A stretch of 64,000 nt of DNA from a virus. Position numbers and translations under genes: made by a program. Below are positions 50,688 through 59,907 of the stretch, in pieces; within the stretch, counting starts at the first letter, position 1; every line of letters starts with the position of its first letter. Under the pieces are notes generated by a model, which worked only from the letters and a program-made list of their open reading frames with translations, had not been told where the DNA came from and did no database searches. The DNA is taken from the IMG/VR virus record IMGVR_UViG_3300044730_001661, positions 1-64,000 of that record; one strand, given 5' to 3'.

Positions 50688-53185
50688 CCAAAGAAGGATT
50701 CAAGTGTGACTTGCTGATTTATCGACCACCCAATAGCCTGAAGAACGTTGTCAAGCGGTTCACCGAAAGTCTTATCAAACTGCTTCTTTCGGTCAATGTA
50801 CTTCTCCAACTGAAACTGCTCTGGTGGCTTGCCAATGAATCCGATGACTGCATCTCGTCCTCCCATTCCGTAAGGATTGGGTACCTTGACGAAGACGAAC
50901 TTCATCTTGTCGTTCTCCTTGATTGCAGGAATGTCCTTATCAAGTTTTAGTTTCTTAACATAGGCATTGTGAAGCAATGCAGCCTTGGTTGCAATCGGGG
51001 TTCCTGACTTGTAGATGTCAGAGGAGTCGATATACTTTCCCATACCCTTAACTCCGCGAGGAGACGCAACATCTTCGATGGGCAGATTCATAAACGCATC
51101 ATAAAATTCATCGACGTATGCGCGAAGCTCCTCGGGAGTCTTGGTCAGAATGATCTTAATGCAGTCCTTGAGTTTAGAACGCACGACTGCAGGCGTACTG
51201 CTTCGTGCAGTTTCCAGACCCATGATCTTGAGTTTTGGATCGGCAAACCGAACACCTTCAAGGTCTTGCATGAGGAGTGCATATCGCTTCTTGGCAATAA
51301 ACATCCCAGCAGAAGCAATCGCCTCACGCTTGAAGAAGATCTTGTTCTCCGGGCATCCTAGAGTGGACGCCAGCAATTCCATTTCTTTCTTGAACTGCGG
51401 TTGGATCTTGTGTTCACACACTTCATGAATGAACTGTGTTACGTCTGGGATGTCTGTCTTTGCAGAAACCTTCTCCACGACAGCATTCAGATTCAGATAG
51501 ACCGAGTCGGTATCCACCGCCAGTACATAGTCCTTGTCATCCTTCGTAAGGTGCTGAATATAGTCGTTCATGGCCATCTCTGCCTTGCGAATAATGACCT
51601 GACCAGTTACGGTCACGGCGGTAGCAAGTTCCGGAGATGAGTAGACGAAAGCAGGATTTCCAAGGCAACCGTATAGGCTGTTTGCAAGAATCTTCTTGAC
51701 TGACTGACGAATTTTCAATGCCGCAATACGAGGAAGAAGATCCTTGTCCTTAGTCTTCTCGTATTCCTTTTCCAACTCAATCATCTTGTTCTTCGCTTCC
51801 TTGCGCTGATTGAAAGTCCTTTCGATCAGAATAGGAATAAACCCCTTGAGTTTGGTGGTAAAAGCCGATCCGTTACAAGCAAGCGAACTATTATTCGCAA
51901 TTGCTTCCTTGACCAAATCAGGAATATCTTTTCTCTTGCTTCGAAGGAAGTCATCTGCATTCAAAGACGAATCCTTGTGCACACAAGTCTCCGGAGAGAT
52001 GTTCCACTGCATGATGATGCTGGGATACAGACTGGTGGCGTCAAAGCTGACAACGTTCTTGTACAGACCCGGAGTCACTTCCTTGACATATGCACCGACA
52101 AACTGGTCATCCTTTGCATAACTACGCTTTAGGGGAGGAACAATGTTCTTTTGTGCGAGATAGTCACAGCAGATGGTTTCCCAGATCCGTGTGGCAAAGA
52201 ATACTGTATCATAGGTGATCTTTGCCTCATAAGCAATGGATACCGCCAAATCAATCAGCTTTAGCTTATCGTCAAGTCGCTCAACCAGGATAGCGTCTTG
52301 GACGTTATACTCCGCAAACTTTTGAAAGTTCTGGCGATAAAACTCACGCATCGATCCATATTCGCTGTAATCCAGTTTCTGTGCATCGAGTTCTACCTTT
52401 GCAATGTTTTGCAGGGCGTAACTTTCCTGACTGGTTCCGGAAAACTTCTTATATAGATCCATGTAATCCAAGATCGTGTAGCCGGGGAACTCGTAGATCT
52501 TGTAATTCTTGCCACCGATGTCCGTTTCACGCATCTTGAGAAAGCCAAACGGAAGCCAACTCTGTATTTCCTTCTCCTCGAAGTAAAGCAGTGCCCTACC
52601 CATTATGTAGGGAATATCGAACAACTTGATATTCCATCCGGTAAGAATGTCTGCTCCCTCCTTGGCAAGGATATCGAAGGTCTTCTTGAGAAGTTCCTTC
52701 TCGTTGGCAACCATATGGACTTTGCAGTCCGGTAGGTTGATCGGAGTAAAACTAATAACGTGAGTCACTCCGGAGATGCGAATGCTCATCAAGTTGACTC
52801 TCTCGTTCGGAGAATCTAGATCTGGGAATCCGTTTTCGGATTCACATTCCAAGTCTAGGTATGCTACTTTGATCTGGGAAAGATCGTATTCCACCTCAGA
52901 CGGATAAGTCTCCATGAGGTATTGAGTAATGAAATCAGTGTTGCCATAGATCGGACAATCCTCCAGTTCTCTGTACTGGTCGATGAACTCCCTGCAATCA
53001 TAAAGGCTGTCAAAGATCATTCGCTTGACCTTGACTCCGTTGAGAGTCCGGTACTTGGAATCCTTCTCCGAACGAATGTACATGGATGGCTTAAACACGA
53101 TGGAGTCAGTAAATCGTTCTCCATTGCGATAGCCACGAACCAGTACTTTGTTGCCCTTTAGGGCGCAGGCAGTGTAAAATTTCAT
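50684..53185 (-). CDS. 43: family B DNA polymerase, T4 gp43 type, 833 aa
   Basis: 3'-5' exonuclease motifs: Exo I DLECES (D111/E113), Exo II GWNIKLFD (183-190), Exo III YNVQDAIL (293-300). Polymerase motifs: A DATSLYPSI (382-390), B KILANSLYGCLGN (498-510), C VDTDS (557-561). All catalytic acids present. Slightly shorter than T4 gp43. Replicative polymerase; it overlaps the gene before it by one base. Confidence 0.95.
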   Translation of the reverse strand: MKFYTACALKGNKVLVRGYRNGERFTDSIVFKPSMYIRSEKDSKYRTLNGVKVKRMIFDSLYDCREFIDQYRELEDCPIYGNTDFITQYLMETYPSEVEYDLSQIKVAYLDLECESENGFPDLDSPNERVNLMSIRISGVTHVISFTPINLPDCKVHMVANEKELLKKTFDILAKEGADILTGWNIKLFDIPYIMGRALLYFEEKEIQSWLPFGFLKMRETDIGGKNYKIYEFPGYTILDYMDLYKKFSGTSQESYALQNIAKVELDAQKLDYSEYGSMREFYRQNFQKFAEYNVQDAILVERLDDKLKLIDLAVSIAYEAKITYDTVFFATRIWETICCDYLAQKNIVPPLKRSYAKDDQFVGAYVKEVTPGLYKNVVSFDATSLYPSIIMQWNISPETCVHKDSSLNADDFLRSKRKDIPDLVKEAIANNSSLACNGSAFTTKLKGFIPILIERTFNQRKEAKNKMIELEKEYEKTKDKDLLPRIAALKIRQSVKKILANSLYGCLGNPAFVYSSPELATAVTVTGQVIIRKAEMAMNDYIQHLTKDDKDYVLAVDTDSVYLNLNAVVEKVSAKTDIPDVTQFIHEVCEHKIQPQFKKEMELLASTLGCPENKIFFKREAIASAGMFIAKKRYALLMQDLEGVRFADPKLKIMGLETARSSTPAVVRSKLKDCIKIILTKTPEELRAYVDEFYDAFMNLPIEDVASPRGVKGMGKYIDSSDIYKSGTPIATKAALLHNAYVKKLKLDKDIPAIKENDKMKFVFVKVPNPYGMGGRDAVIGFIGKPPEQFQLEKYIDRKKQFDKTFGEPLDNVLQAIGWSINQQVTLESFFG

Positions 53186-53505
53186 TAAATCTTCCGATTG
53201 TCTTTATCAGCCAGCAAACCGTGCAATAGTATCATATAATTAATGACATCCAAGATACTGTCTTCCACGGTTTCGTTGCTGACCTTCAGTTCACCCTTTT
53301 TGAGGAAGGTAGAAATACGAGAAACCTTGTCCACAACCCGAAGCATGAGCCCCTCTTCTGCTGTGGCGAAGCCCAGGATCTCTCCGCGCTTAAAATTAGC
53401 AAAAGGATCGGTTCCCGATGCGTAATCTGCGGATTTGTGACGCATTATAATTAATGCCCGGTTGCAAATTTCTTGGTGTAAAGCAAATAATTCGTCTCTA
53501 GTCAT
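53185..53505 (-). CDS. DUF1599 / nucleotide-modification-associated domain protein, 106 aa
   Basis: Helical; key pattern RHKSADYASGTDPFANFKRG, then RVVDKVSRISTFLKKGE and VEDSILDVINYMILLHGLL. This matches what I know as DUF1599 / Nmad1-type domains, related in shape to MazG-like all-alpha NTP phosphatases. May act on nucleotides. First gene of the replication operon, with a leaderless promoter. Confidence 0.8.
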   Translation of the reverse strand: MTRDELFALHQEICNRALIIMRHKSADYASGTDPFANFKRGEILGFATAEEGLMLRVVDKVSRISTFLKKGELKVSNETVEDSILDVINYMILLHGLLADKDNRKI

Positions 53506-53511
53506 GTAGAC

Positions 53512-53539
53512 ATTATAGACCCTAATAGGGGGGTGTCAA
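53512..53539 (-). promoter_or_regulatory. leaderless sigma-70-like promoter of the replication operon
   Basis: Minus strand: TTGACA 53539-53534, 16-nt spacer, TATAAT 53517-53512, six bases, ATG 53505. Confidence 0.85.
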
Positions 53540-53542
53540 GAA

Positions 53543-53550
53543 TCTAAATA
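53543..53550 (+). promoter_or_regulatory. late promoter (TCTAAATA)
   Basis: Predicted +1 at 53556; leader of about 14 nt with GGAG before ATG 53570. Confidence 0.6.
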
Positions 53551-53569
53551 TTAAGACACGGAGATTTTA

Positions 53570-54178
53570 ATGTCATTTGGATTCCTAGAAGTACCTAAAA
53601 CCGTAGAGAGCATTGCATGGTGGGTCGCAGGAGTGCTTGGAATAAGCCTTGGCGTCCACAGATTCTGGAAATCCAAAACAAAAACCGACAATTTTATTTT
53701 AATTCACAGTGAGATCAATGAGCGTCTTACAGAGCTCCGTGTCGCTTCAAATTCCATGCGGGCTAGCGTCATGCAGTTTCACAATGGTGAGTACTATATG
53801 GATGGAATTTCCATGAGAAAATTTTCAGTTTCTCATGAGTCTTCCCACAAGGGCTATACATCTCAAGCACTAAAATTTAAAAATACACTTTGTTCTTTGT
53901 TTATTCCACTAATCACCAAAGTTCTAGAAAACAGACCTTTGATTTATTCGGTCGAAGCATTGCCAGAAAATAGCTATGTCAAACATTTCTTTGAAGATGA
54001 ATTTACATCACACTTTGCATGTCTTCCTCTTAAAAATAAAAATGTCAATGTTGGATTCATTCTAGTTCAATGGCACAAAGACTATTCTCCAGACCTTATT
54101 CAAGAACAAAATTTGATGAATCATTTTGAAGAAGTCCGTGGATCAATAGAATTACAACTTTCATATCAAAAGAATTGA
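53570..54178 (+). CDS. membrane-anchored protein with GAF-like body, 202 aa
   Basis: N-terminal membrane segment (SIAWWVAGVLGISLGVHRFW, about 14-33), a short linker, then a body with VMQFHNGEYYMDGISMRKFS and FACLPLKNKNVNVGFILVQW, resembling a GAF/PAS-type fold. Seen in marine T4-like phages next to holin-type genes; function unknown. First gene of a late three-gene unit. Confidence 0.65.
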   Translation: MSFGFLEVPKTVESIAWWVAGVLGISLGVHRFWKSKTKTDNFILIHSEINERLTELRVASNSMRASVMQFHNGEYYMDGISMRKFSVSHESSHKGYTSQALKFKNTLCSLFIPLITKVLENRPLIYSVEALPENSYVKHFFEDEFTSHFACLPLKNKNVNVGFILVQWHKDYSPDLIQEQNLMNHFEEVRGSIELQLSYQKN

Positions 54179-54184
54179 GGTAAT

Positions 54185-54619
54185 ATGCCGACAGAACTTA
54201 TATCTTTGCTCGGAGGTGGTGTGACGGGATTCCTGTTCCGTTACTGGGCACAGCGAGCCCAAGACCAAAAAGACATGTTCAAGATGGTCATTGAAGCAAA
54301 TAAGCAAACTACAGACAACCAAGACAAGGCAGCACAGAGAGTTCCTCTGGATGTCGGTAAAGGTGTTCGCCAGTTGATTGTTCTATCCTGCCTTTTTGCT
54401 GTTGTTGCTGCACCGTTTGTCCTACCATTTTTTGGAATTTCCACGTTTGCCGAATTTACTCAAAAACAACCTGAAAGTTTCTTTGGTTTGGTCCCAGAGA
54501 CAACTCGGAAGTATTTTGTAGAAATTCCAGGATATTTGTTTGCTGAAGAAAATCGTCAAGTTCTCTTGGCTGTCGTCGGATTCTACTTTGGTACAGCTGC
54601 AGGAGGAAATAAATCATGA
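54185..54619 (+). CDS. holin-type membrane protein, 144 aa
   Basis: Three hydrophobic segments: LISLLGGGVTGFLFRYW (5-21), LIVLSCLFAVVAAPFVLPFF (63-82) and VLLAVVGFYFGTAAG (125-139), with a charged first loop. The GFYFG ending is common in holin-like proteins of marine phages. Would set lysis timing in the inner membrane. GAGG precedes ATG. Confidence 0.65.
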   Translation: MPTELISLLGGGVTGFLFRYWAQRAQDQKDMFKMVIEANKQTTDNQDKAAQRVPLDVGKGVRQLIVLSCLFAVVAAPFVLPFFGISTFAEFTQKQPESFFGLVPETTRKYFVEIPGYLFAEENRQVLLAVVGFYFGTAAGGNKS

Positions 54620-54855
54620 AATATCTTCTATCGCTTATTTTTCTCGCTTCCTGCACAAATCCCCAAATTGTATCTTCCTTGGATAAACAGGGAAACCCAG
54701 TACATAGCGTACTCAAAGAACCTTTCTTTGGGGCACCAAACCAAGGATCTGAATGGAGTTTTTGGTATGTTGTGATATGCCTTATTACCTTTTGGGCCGT
54801 CTGGAAAGAATTTAAATCAGTAAAATGGCCAAAATCAAAGAATAAAGACCAATAA
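54616..54855 (+). CDS. lipoprotein with C-terminal TM (mini u-spanin-like), 79 aa
   Basis: Signal MKYLLSLIFLASC with lipobox LASC (Cys13), a 34-residue polar stretch, a membrane segment FWYVVICLITFWAVW (49-63) and a basic tail. This is the topology of unimolecular spanins, which link outer and inner membrane at lysis, but the periplasmic part is far shorter than in phage T1 gp11. ATGA overlap with the holin-type gene. Confidence 0.6.
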   Translation: MKYLLSLIFLASCTNPQIVSSLDKQGNPVHSVLKEPFFGAPNQGSEWSFWYVVICLITFWAVWKEFKSVKWPKSKNKDQ

Positions 54856-54873
54856 AATTCAAATTAATATCAT

Positions 54874-54881
54874 TATAAATA
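54874..54881 (+). promoter_or_regulatory. T4-type late promoter of 54901
   Basis: Exact TATAAATA, then AAAAAAGGA before ATG 54901. Confidence 0.8.
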
Positions 54882-54900
54882 TAAAAAAGGACTACTAAAC

Positions 54901-56403
54901 ATGTATACTACTAGACAGATGGCTACTTTTTTTGCTTCTTTGGTTGAACAAACCAATACAGTTGCTTCTCCGGGCTCTCCTATCGTTAACACAATGATGG
55001 GTCCATTTACTTTTAATGCAGCAACTCAATCTTGGACAAACGTAAATAACGGCATGAGAATCAGCAATGCTGAATTCCAAAATATGATGAGTGCCGGTGA
55101 TTATACTACAACTTCCTCGGATTCCGGAACTGCAATTTCAGTAGTTGTCCCACCAACTCCAGGGGAGCCATCAAATTTTACAATTACAAAATTAAATTTT
55201 ACCGGTGGACCGTATTCAACTTCTTCCAATTATGGAACGGGCGCTTCTGCATGGACTTCAGTTGGAACCATTGCGGGTAATACCACCGGAACAAAGTTAA
55301 AATGGGGACTTTCCGGTACCACTTCCAACGCTTTAATTGGTGAGCTCTATTATCGTAGAAATGGTGTAGAATTTAGTAATGCATTGGCTGAAGGAACTGC
55401 ATTCCCATTCGTTCCGCCATCGGCCAACTGGACCAGCGGTCAAACCATTCAATTGGGTGTAAAAGCAAATAGTCTATTTAATGGAGTATTTACACAAAGT
55501 ATAGAATTGTTTAACGTAAATGATGGAAATACTTCATGCAGTAATAAAATTACATTTATAATTAATTGCCCAGCTAATAGAAATGCTTTTATATTGGGTT
55601 CAGATTTTGGTACCAAAAATTACCTAAATATGCCTGTAGCTGGCACTACTTATTTTGCATCCGGCGCCGGGCCAACCCCAGTGTTTGCATTTGGAAATAG
55701 CAATCTTGTAGGTGGAAATAACGCGGCCTTTAGATTAACTGCTTCACTTACAGGTGTACAAGGAACAACCCCAGGAATATTTGGAACAACTTCCGGTACT
55801 GGCGCTATGTTTAATCTGTTAACTTCAGGTCTTACAGTTGGATTGTTTACAGATCCATTTTTAAATTTACAAAACAATAGAGAAGCATTCCAAGTAGCCA
55901 TCGTTACTCCCACAACGCCCGGATCAGGTTCAGGGTTCTTGCAATTGGTAAACACATCAAATGGACAAAATTTTTCAACAGGTGTGACATATAGTTATGC
56001 AACAGGTGATATAACTCCAACACTATCACCGAGTAGCTGGGGAGGATTGACCGGAATGAGTGTTGTAGATATTGAATATTATGCCGCATCCGGTGGAGCT
56101 AGCACTGATGAATTTGCCGCATCTGTAGTAGAATTCCTTAATATGAATACTACAATTCAAGTTTCTATAACAGATATCAATTCCACTGGAGGACCACTTG
56201 AAAGAATTGAGATCAATATTAATGGCAAGGCATGGGGTGAGATTGTTAGTGGTAACCAATTTGGTGTACAGCCGAATGATAATCTAAGAATTAGAGCCGT
56301 TCCTAACACACCTTGTTCTGGTATACTCCGAGTCAGAAACGAGTCTGCCGGTACCATCTTGCAGGATATTAGCTACGGTTTCTCTGAAGTAGAACCAATT
56401 TAA
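54901..56403 (+). CDS. virion structural/fibre-type protein, 500 aa
   Basis: MYTTRQMATFFASLVEQTNT, then PFTFNAATQSWTNVNNGMRI, a motif (F.FN..TQ.W.N...G) also seen in the RCC1 protein here (GIFYFNKDTNQWMNN), suggesting a shared attachment domain. The rest is Thr/Ser/Gly-rich beta structure with Ig-like repeats. Probably a surface or fibre protein. Confidence 0.65.
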   Translation: MYTTRQMATFFASLVEQTNTVASPGSPIVNTMMGPFTFNAATQSWTNVNNGMRISNAEFQNMMSAGDYTTTSSDSGTAISVVVPPTPGEPSNFTITKLNFTGGPYSTSSNYGTGASAWTSVGTIAGNTTGTKLKWGLSGTTSNALIGELYYRRNGVEFSNALAEGTAFPFVPPSANWTSGQTIQLGVKANSLFNGVFTQSIELFNVNDGNTSCSNKITFIINCPANRNAFILGSDFGTKNYLNMPVAGTTYFASGAGPTPVFAFGNSNLVGGNNAAFRLTASLTGVQGTTPGIFGTTSGTGAMFNLLTSGLTVGLFTDPFLNLQNNREAFQVAIVTPTTPGSGSGFLQLVNTSNGQNFSTGVTYSYATGDITPTLSPSSWGGLTGMSVVDIEYYAASGGASTDEFAASVVEFLNMNTTIQVSITDINSTGGPLERIEININGKAWGEIVSGNQFGVQPNDNLRIRAVPNTPCSGILRVRNESAGTILQDISYGFSEVEPI

Positions 56404-56405
56404 TT

Positions 56406-56921
56406 TTACTTCCCAGTACTTCCAAACCCGCCAACCCGGTCAGACTTCTGGCCGGGTTTGTCGTATGTCTCCATGAGCTTAATTTGCTCATACTTGACAA
56501 CCTCGGCTTGAGCAATCCTATCACGGTCATAGATTCGAACAGCCTCTTGGGTATTCGTGTTCATCATAATGACCTTGGTTTCATGGGTATAATCTTCGTC
56601 CACAACACCTTCACAGTTTGCAAGAGTAAGACCAAACTTTAAAGCCATTCCGGAACGTGGATGGAGACGAATGGAGTATCCGGCAGGAATATCAAAGGTG
56701 AGCCCTGTACGGATCAATGCACGCTCTCCGGGAAGCAGAAGGATGCAGTTTCCCTTTCCGCTCTCAAAGGAGGGGATAACATCCACAAACTCCTTACCAG
56801 AGTAGACCCGAACCTTTTCACTATCGGGAATGTATGCAGCAAGATCAAAGCATGCGGCAAGACCAGTTTGATAATTGGGATCAACGACAGAGGGATCGGC
56901 TTTGTGGTAGTTTAGAAACAT
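56406..56921 (-). CDS. dut: dUTPase (trimeric), 171 aa
   Basis: Hydrolyses dUTP to dUMP, feeding ThyX and keeping uracil out of DNA. Motifs: RSGMALKFGLTLANCEGVVD (motif 2-3), DRIAQAEVVKY (motif 4) and RVGGFGSTGK (motif 5). Met at 56921 chosen, matching a leaderless promoter; the ATG two codons upstream would lie before +1. Confidence 0.92.
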   Translation of the reverse strand: MFLNYHKADPSVVDPNYQTGLAACFDLAAYIPDSEKVRVYSGKEFVDVIPSFESGKGNCILLLPGERALIRTGLTFDIPAGYSIRLHPRSGMALKFGLTLANCEGVVDEDYTHETKVIMMNTNTQEAVRIYDRDRIAQAEVVKYEQIKLMETYDKPGQKSDRVGGFGSTGK

Positions 56922-56927
56922 CCCCAC

Positions 56928-56955
56928 AGTATACCAATCAATAAATTATTGTCAA
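56928..56955 (-). promoter_or_regulatory. leaderless sigma-70-like promoter of dut
   Basis: TTGACA 56955-56950, 16-nt spacer, TATACT 56933-56928, six bases, ATG 56921. It lies at the 3' end of the tail-fibre operon. Confidence 0.8.
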
Positions 56956-57272
56956 GTAATTTCCATTACGGATACGACAACATGTGTACTAAAAGTATAT
57001 CCAGATGTATATCTCAGCTGATTACCACTTTCAAGTGCCAGTGGGGCATCCAATACCTGAAAACTTGTTCTGGAAGGCAACTGCGCTTGAGTAATAAGAG
57101 AATATGCAGTGCTTCCCTTTAAAAGTTCTACGGTAACATAATTTATATTATTTACATCATTGTTAGCAATTTGAATCGAATTTACCAACGCTGTTCCAGT
57201 CACTCCACTATAAATTGTTGTAGCAGCAGTACTGCCGACCAAAGTTCCAAAACTTTTATATGCTTCAGGCAT
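56952..57272 (-). CDS. small tail/fibre-associated protein, 106 aa
   Basis: All beta by composition: AYKSFGTLVGSTAATTIYSG, VNSIQIANNDVNNINYVTVE, RYTSGYTFSTHVVVSVME. Matches the type of short structural proteins found behind fibre genes in T4-like marine phages. Overlaps the previous gene by 8 bp. Confidence 0.65.
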   Translation of the reverse strand: MPEAYKSFGTLVGSTAATTIYSGVTGTALVNSIQIANNDVNNINYVTVELLKGSTAYSLITQAQLPSRTSFQVLDAPLALESGNQLRYTSGYTFSTHVVVSVMEIT

Positions 57273-57486
57273 AAGGATTTCCTTCTTCAGTATTTATCTG
57301 TAATTCAGGAAGACCAAAAAATACTCTAGCTGCACCTTCTGTATCAAACCAATACCAGCCCCCTACAGGGTAGGTATAATCATCTTTATTTTCTGCATAC
57401 AGATTATAACCGCCAGATAAGACATAATTTGGTCCATGCAGTAAATCTTCATTATCTAATTTATAAAATCCTGGTCCTCTATCCAT
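57265..57486 (-). CDS. small hypothetical protein in the fibre operon, 73 aa
   Basis: Tyr/Gly/Asn-rich (YVLSGGYNLYAENKDDYTYP, GGWYWFDTEGAARVFFGLP), likely a short beta domain. Function unknown. Four bases separate it from the fibre gene upstream in the operon. Confidence 0.6.
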   Translation of the reverse strand: MDRGPGFYKLDNEDLLHGPNYVLSGGYNLYAENKDDYTYPVGGWYWFDTEGAARVFFGLPELQINTEEGNPYA

Positions 57487-57490
57487 AATT

Positions 57491-59182
57491 TTATCCTGTT
57501 ACTGTCCATCCTTTAGCAATTGCGATTGCTGGATTGTCTGCTGCGTTTCCCCAGTTGCCTGATACTGTAATTGTTCTTGCTCCTGCGCCAGATGCACCAA
57601 CTGTTCCTAGATTGGTATAAATTGTATTTAAAGCAGTGGCCCCCAAAGAATTGTTACTGAAGTCCACATTCGCTCCCGTAAATCCACTCATACCACATGA
57701 ACTTAAACTCCAGTTCTGGAAGAACATATTTGTGTAGGTTCCTGCGGTATTTGTTCTTAATTGAATATTTGGAATTTCTTTAATTCCACGACAATCGTAG
57801 AAAATTTCAGAGATATTTGCAACACCACTTAAATTTATATTTGGGCAATTTGTTAATTTATAACATCCATAGAACATAGCATTTGCAGTAGTAAGTGTTG
57901 CCCCAGTAACAAATGTATTTGGAACTCTTTCAAGAGTTCGACCAAATCTAAACATATTTGATGTATTTGTTGCATTGGGCATATTGAAAGTATTTCCCCA
58001 TGCATCGAGATTTGTTATTGCCGAAGTATTAAACATGTCATTAAATAAAGTTCCTGCAGTTGTATCAAGATAAGGAACTTGTTCTAATGATCTAGTCTGG
58101 GCAAACATCAATGAAAAATTAGTAATGTTAGAGGTATTTTTAATTTTTGGTAAGTATCTTAAATTATCACAACCAAAAAACAAACTTCCCAAACTTGTAG
58201 CGGATACCGCGTCTATTTCTCCCGGAATTTCCTCTAAGGCTCTACATCCCGCAAAAAGCCCAGCCATATTTGTACTTGTTACTTTTGAAGTATTAATGGC
58301 CGGTACTCTTTTCAGAGCTTGACAATCTTGAAATAACTGTGACATGAAAGTACAGTTACTTGTATTAAATGTACCGGGAACTTTTTTAAGTGAAGAACAC
58401 AAATAAAACATAAAGTTTAAATTTGGTGCGTTTTGAGTTTCACAAATGCTTGGAGGTATCCATTCCAGTGCATGGCAGCTGTGAAACAAACTTTGAAAAT
58501 CTGTTATTCTTGATGTTGATGGAAATGCACTTATAATTTTAAGATTATTACAACCAATAAATGCAGCACCCAAAGATGTTAAATTAGATGTGCCAATCCA
58601 TCTAAAGTGTTCAAGGAGTCTTGACGCAGATCTATTATTAAATGTTGTATCGGAAACAGTCAACCCACCTGTTGCAAAAGGAGCTGACATGATAATTTCA
58701 AGGTAACCGTTGTTGTAGTAACTTTGCAATCCAGATTGTGGATTTTTCAGAGCAAAGTTAAAAAATCCATTAAAAGTTGCCCCGGCTTGGGGTATAATTA
58801 CAATATTAAGAGTTTTATAACCACGGAAGACATCACTTGTTAATCCCGCATAAGTTGTTTTGTCATAATTTTTTGAAGCTGTTGAGGCTGAAGAGTATGC
58901 TCCTGTTGTTCCATCACCCCAGTCAACACTAAAATTTCCAGTCATTGTAAATGCAGTAAAGTTATTATCAGTATTGTATACTGCATTTGTTATTACAATT
59001 TTTTGTTCTCCTTCGGATACAGTTGGTCCCTGTCTCCAAGCACTAGGTCTTATCCAAGCGGTTTCAGAGCTATAGTCGTTAACTAGATATTTTTTATTTA
59101 AACTAACAGTACCTGTGACATCATCATGTGCCGTATAATCCCCGATATACCCGTTATTAAGACGACTTGATCTTGTTCTCAT
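57491..59182 (-). CDS. BspA/DUF285-type leucine-rich-repeat fibre protein, 563 aa
   Basis: Residues 60-100 hold a PKD-like strand (FTMTGNFSVDWGDGTTGAYS). From about 190 on, repeats of the form 'NTSxxTxMxxLFxxCxxLxxVP' recur roughly every 23 residues (for example SQLFQDCQALKRVPAINTSK, NMAGLFAGCRALEEIPGEID). This is the BspA/DUF285 surface repeat of bacteria. A receptor-binding fibre tip is likely. Start at ATG 59182, which overlaps the previous TGA. Confidence 0.8.
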   Translation of the reverse strand: MRTRSSRLNNGYIGDYTAHDDVTGTVSLNKKYLVNDYSSETAWIRPSAWRQGPTVSEGEQKIVITNAVYNTDNNFTAFTMTGNFSVDWGDGTTGAYSSASTASKNYDKTTYAGLTSDVFRGYKTLNIVIIPQAGATFNGFFNFALKNPQSGLQSYYNNGYLEIIMSAPFATGGLTVSDTTFNNRSASRLLEHFRWIGTSNLTSLGAAFIGCNNLKIISAFPSTSRITDFQSLFHSCHALEWIPPSICETQNAPNLNFMFYLCSSLKKVPGTFNTSNCTFMSQLFQDCQALKRVPAINTSKVTSTNMAGLFAGCRALEEIPGEIDAVSATSLGSLFFGCDNLRYLPKIKNTSNITNFSLMFAQTRSLEQVPYLDTTAGTLFNDMFNTSAITNLDAWGNTFNMPNATNTSNMFRFGRTLERVPNTFVTGATLTTANAMFYGCYKLTNCPNINLSGVANISEIFYDCRGIKEIPNIQLRTNTAGTYTNMFFQNWSLSSCGMSGFTGANVDFSNNSLGATALNTIYTNLGTVGASGAGARTITVSGNWGNAADNPAIAIAKGWTVTG

Positions 59183-59907
59183 AAGAACCAACTCCTAGCA
59201 TTGTTTGTCACGTAAATTTGATTTTGTAAAACTTGAATATTTCCTGATACACCTACAATACCGGAACCGGGCTCTAGACTGATTCCAGAAGTGCCTCCAG
59301 ATACAATCTCACCATTGGTTCCATCATGCTCAAGTCTTATAAAATCGGTTGCCCTTAGTGATCCGGATCGGTAAACATAAAGATTTGGATTTATGTGTGT
59401 AGCACCCGGAGATCTGTTAGCGTTTCCCAACCCAGCTTTATCAACTATAGCAACCGCTCCGCTGTTTATTCCAGTTGATGTGTCAATAAAAAATTGAATT
59501 GTATCATTTCCAGTAGAGCTGCACACCACACCATTTTGCCCGTTTGATCCAAAATTAAATCGTACATCTGAGCCTATTACTAGCCCCGTATCAAACAGTA
59601 TATTTGATTGATTCAATGCAGCATCTGACGATCTAATTGTACCAAATCTTGGTCCATAACCCCAAGAAGTAAAATCTAAATACATTCCATAGTGCGTAGA
59701 CCCGCCCGGAGCAGGCATGAAGTCCATACGACCGTTGGTGGTGTTTTGAATATACTCTGCGTTTTGGAGGCTTATGTTACCACTAAAAGTTCCGCCTGCT
59801 GAACTGATACCTGCTAAAGCATTAACAAGCCCAGACTCAAGAATAATATTATACCCGGTTCTACCAGTAGAATATCCTCCAACGGAATTGAACGGCATTA
59901 GTGGCAT
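59179..59907 (-). CDS. tail fibre-type protein, 242 aa
   Basis: MPLMPFNSVGGYSTGRTGYN start, then ISSAGGTFSGNISLQNAEYI, a phrase repeated with small changes in the 60293 fibre (ISASGGMTLAGSL), and a Gly/Ser/Asn-rich beta body. Ends VYVTNNARSWFL. Probably a fibre segment or fibre partner. Confidence 0.7.
   Translation of the reverse strand: MPLMPFNSVGGYSTGRTGYNIILESGLVNALAGISSAGGTFSGNISLQNAEYIQNTTNGRMDFMPAPGGSTHYGMYLDFTSWGYGPRFGTIRSSDAALNQSNILFDTGLVIGSDVRFNFGSNGQNGVVCSSTGNDTIQFFIDTSTGINSGAVAIVDKAGLGNANRSPGATHINPNLYVYRSGSLRATDFIRLEHDGTNGEIVSGGTSGISLEPGSGIVGVSGNIQVLQNQIYVTNNARSWFL

Noticed and set aside
56432-56457. Hairpin AACCCGG/CCGGGTT as a terminator
   Set aside because: It lies within the conserved C-terminal motif of dUTPase (RVGGFG region), so coding constraint explains it; no T-run.
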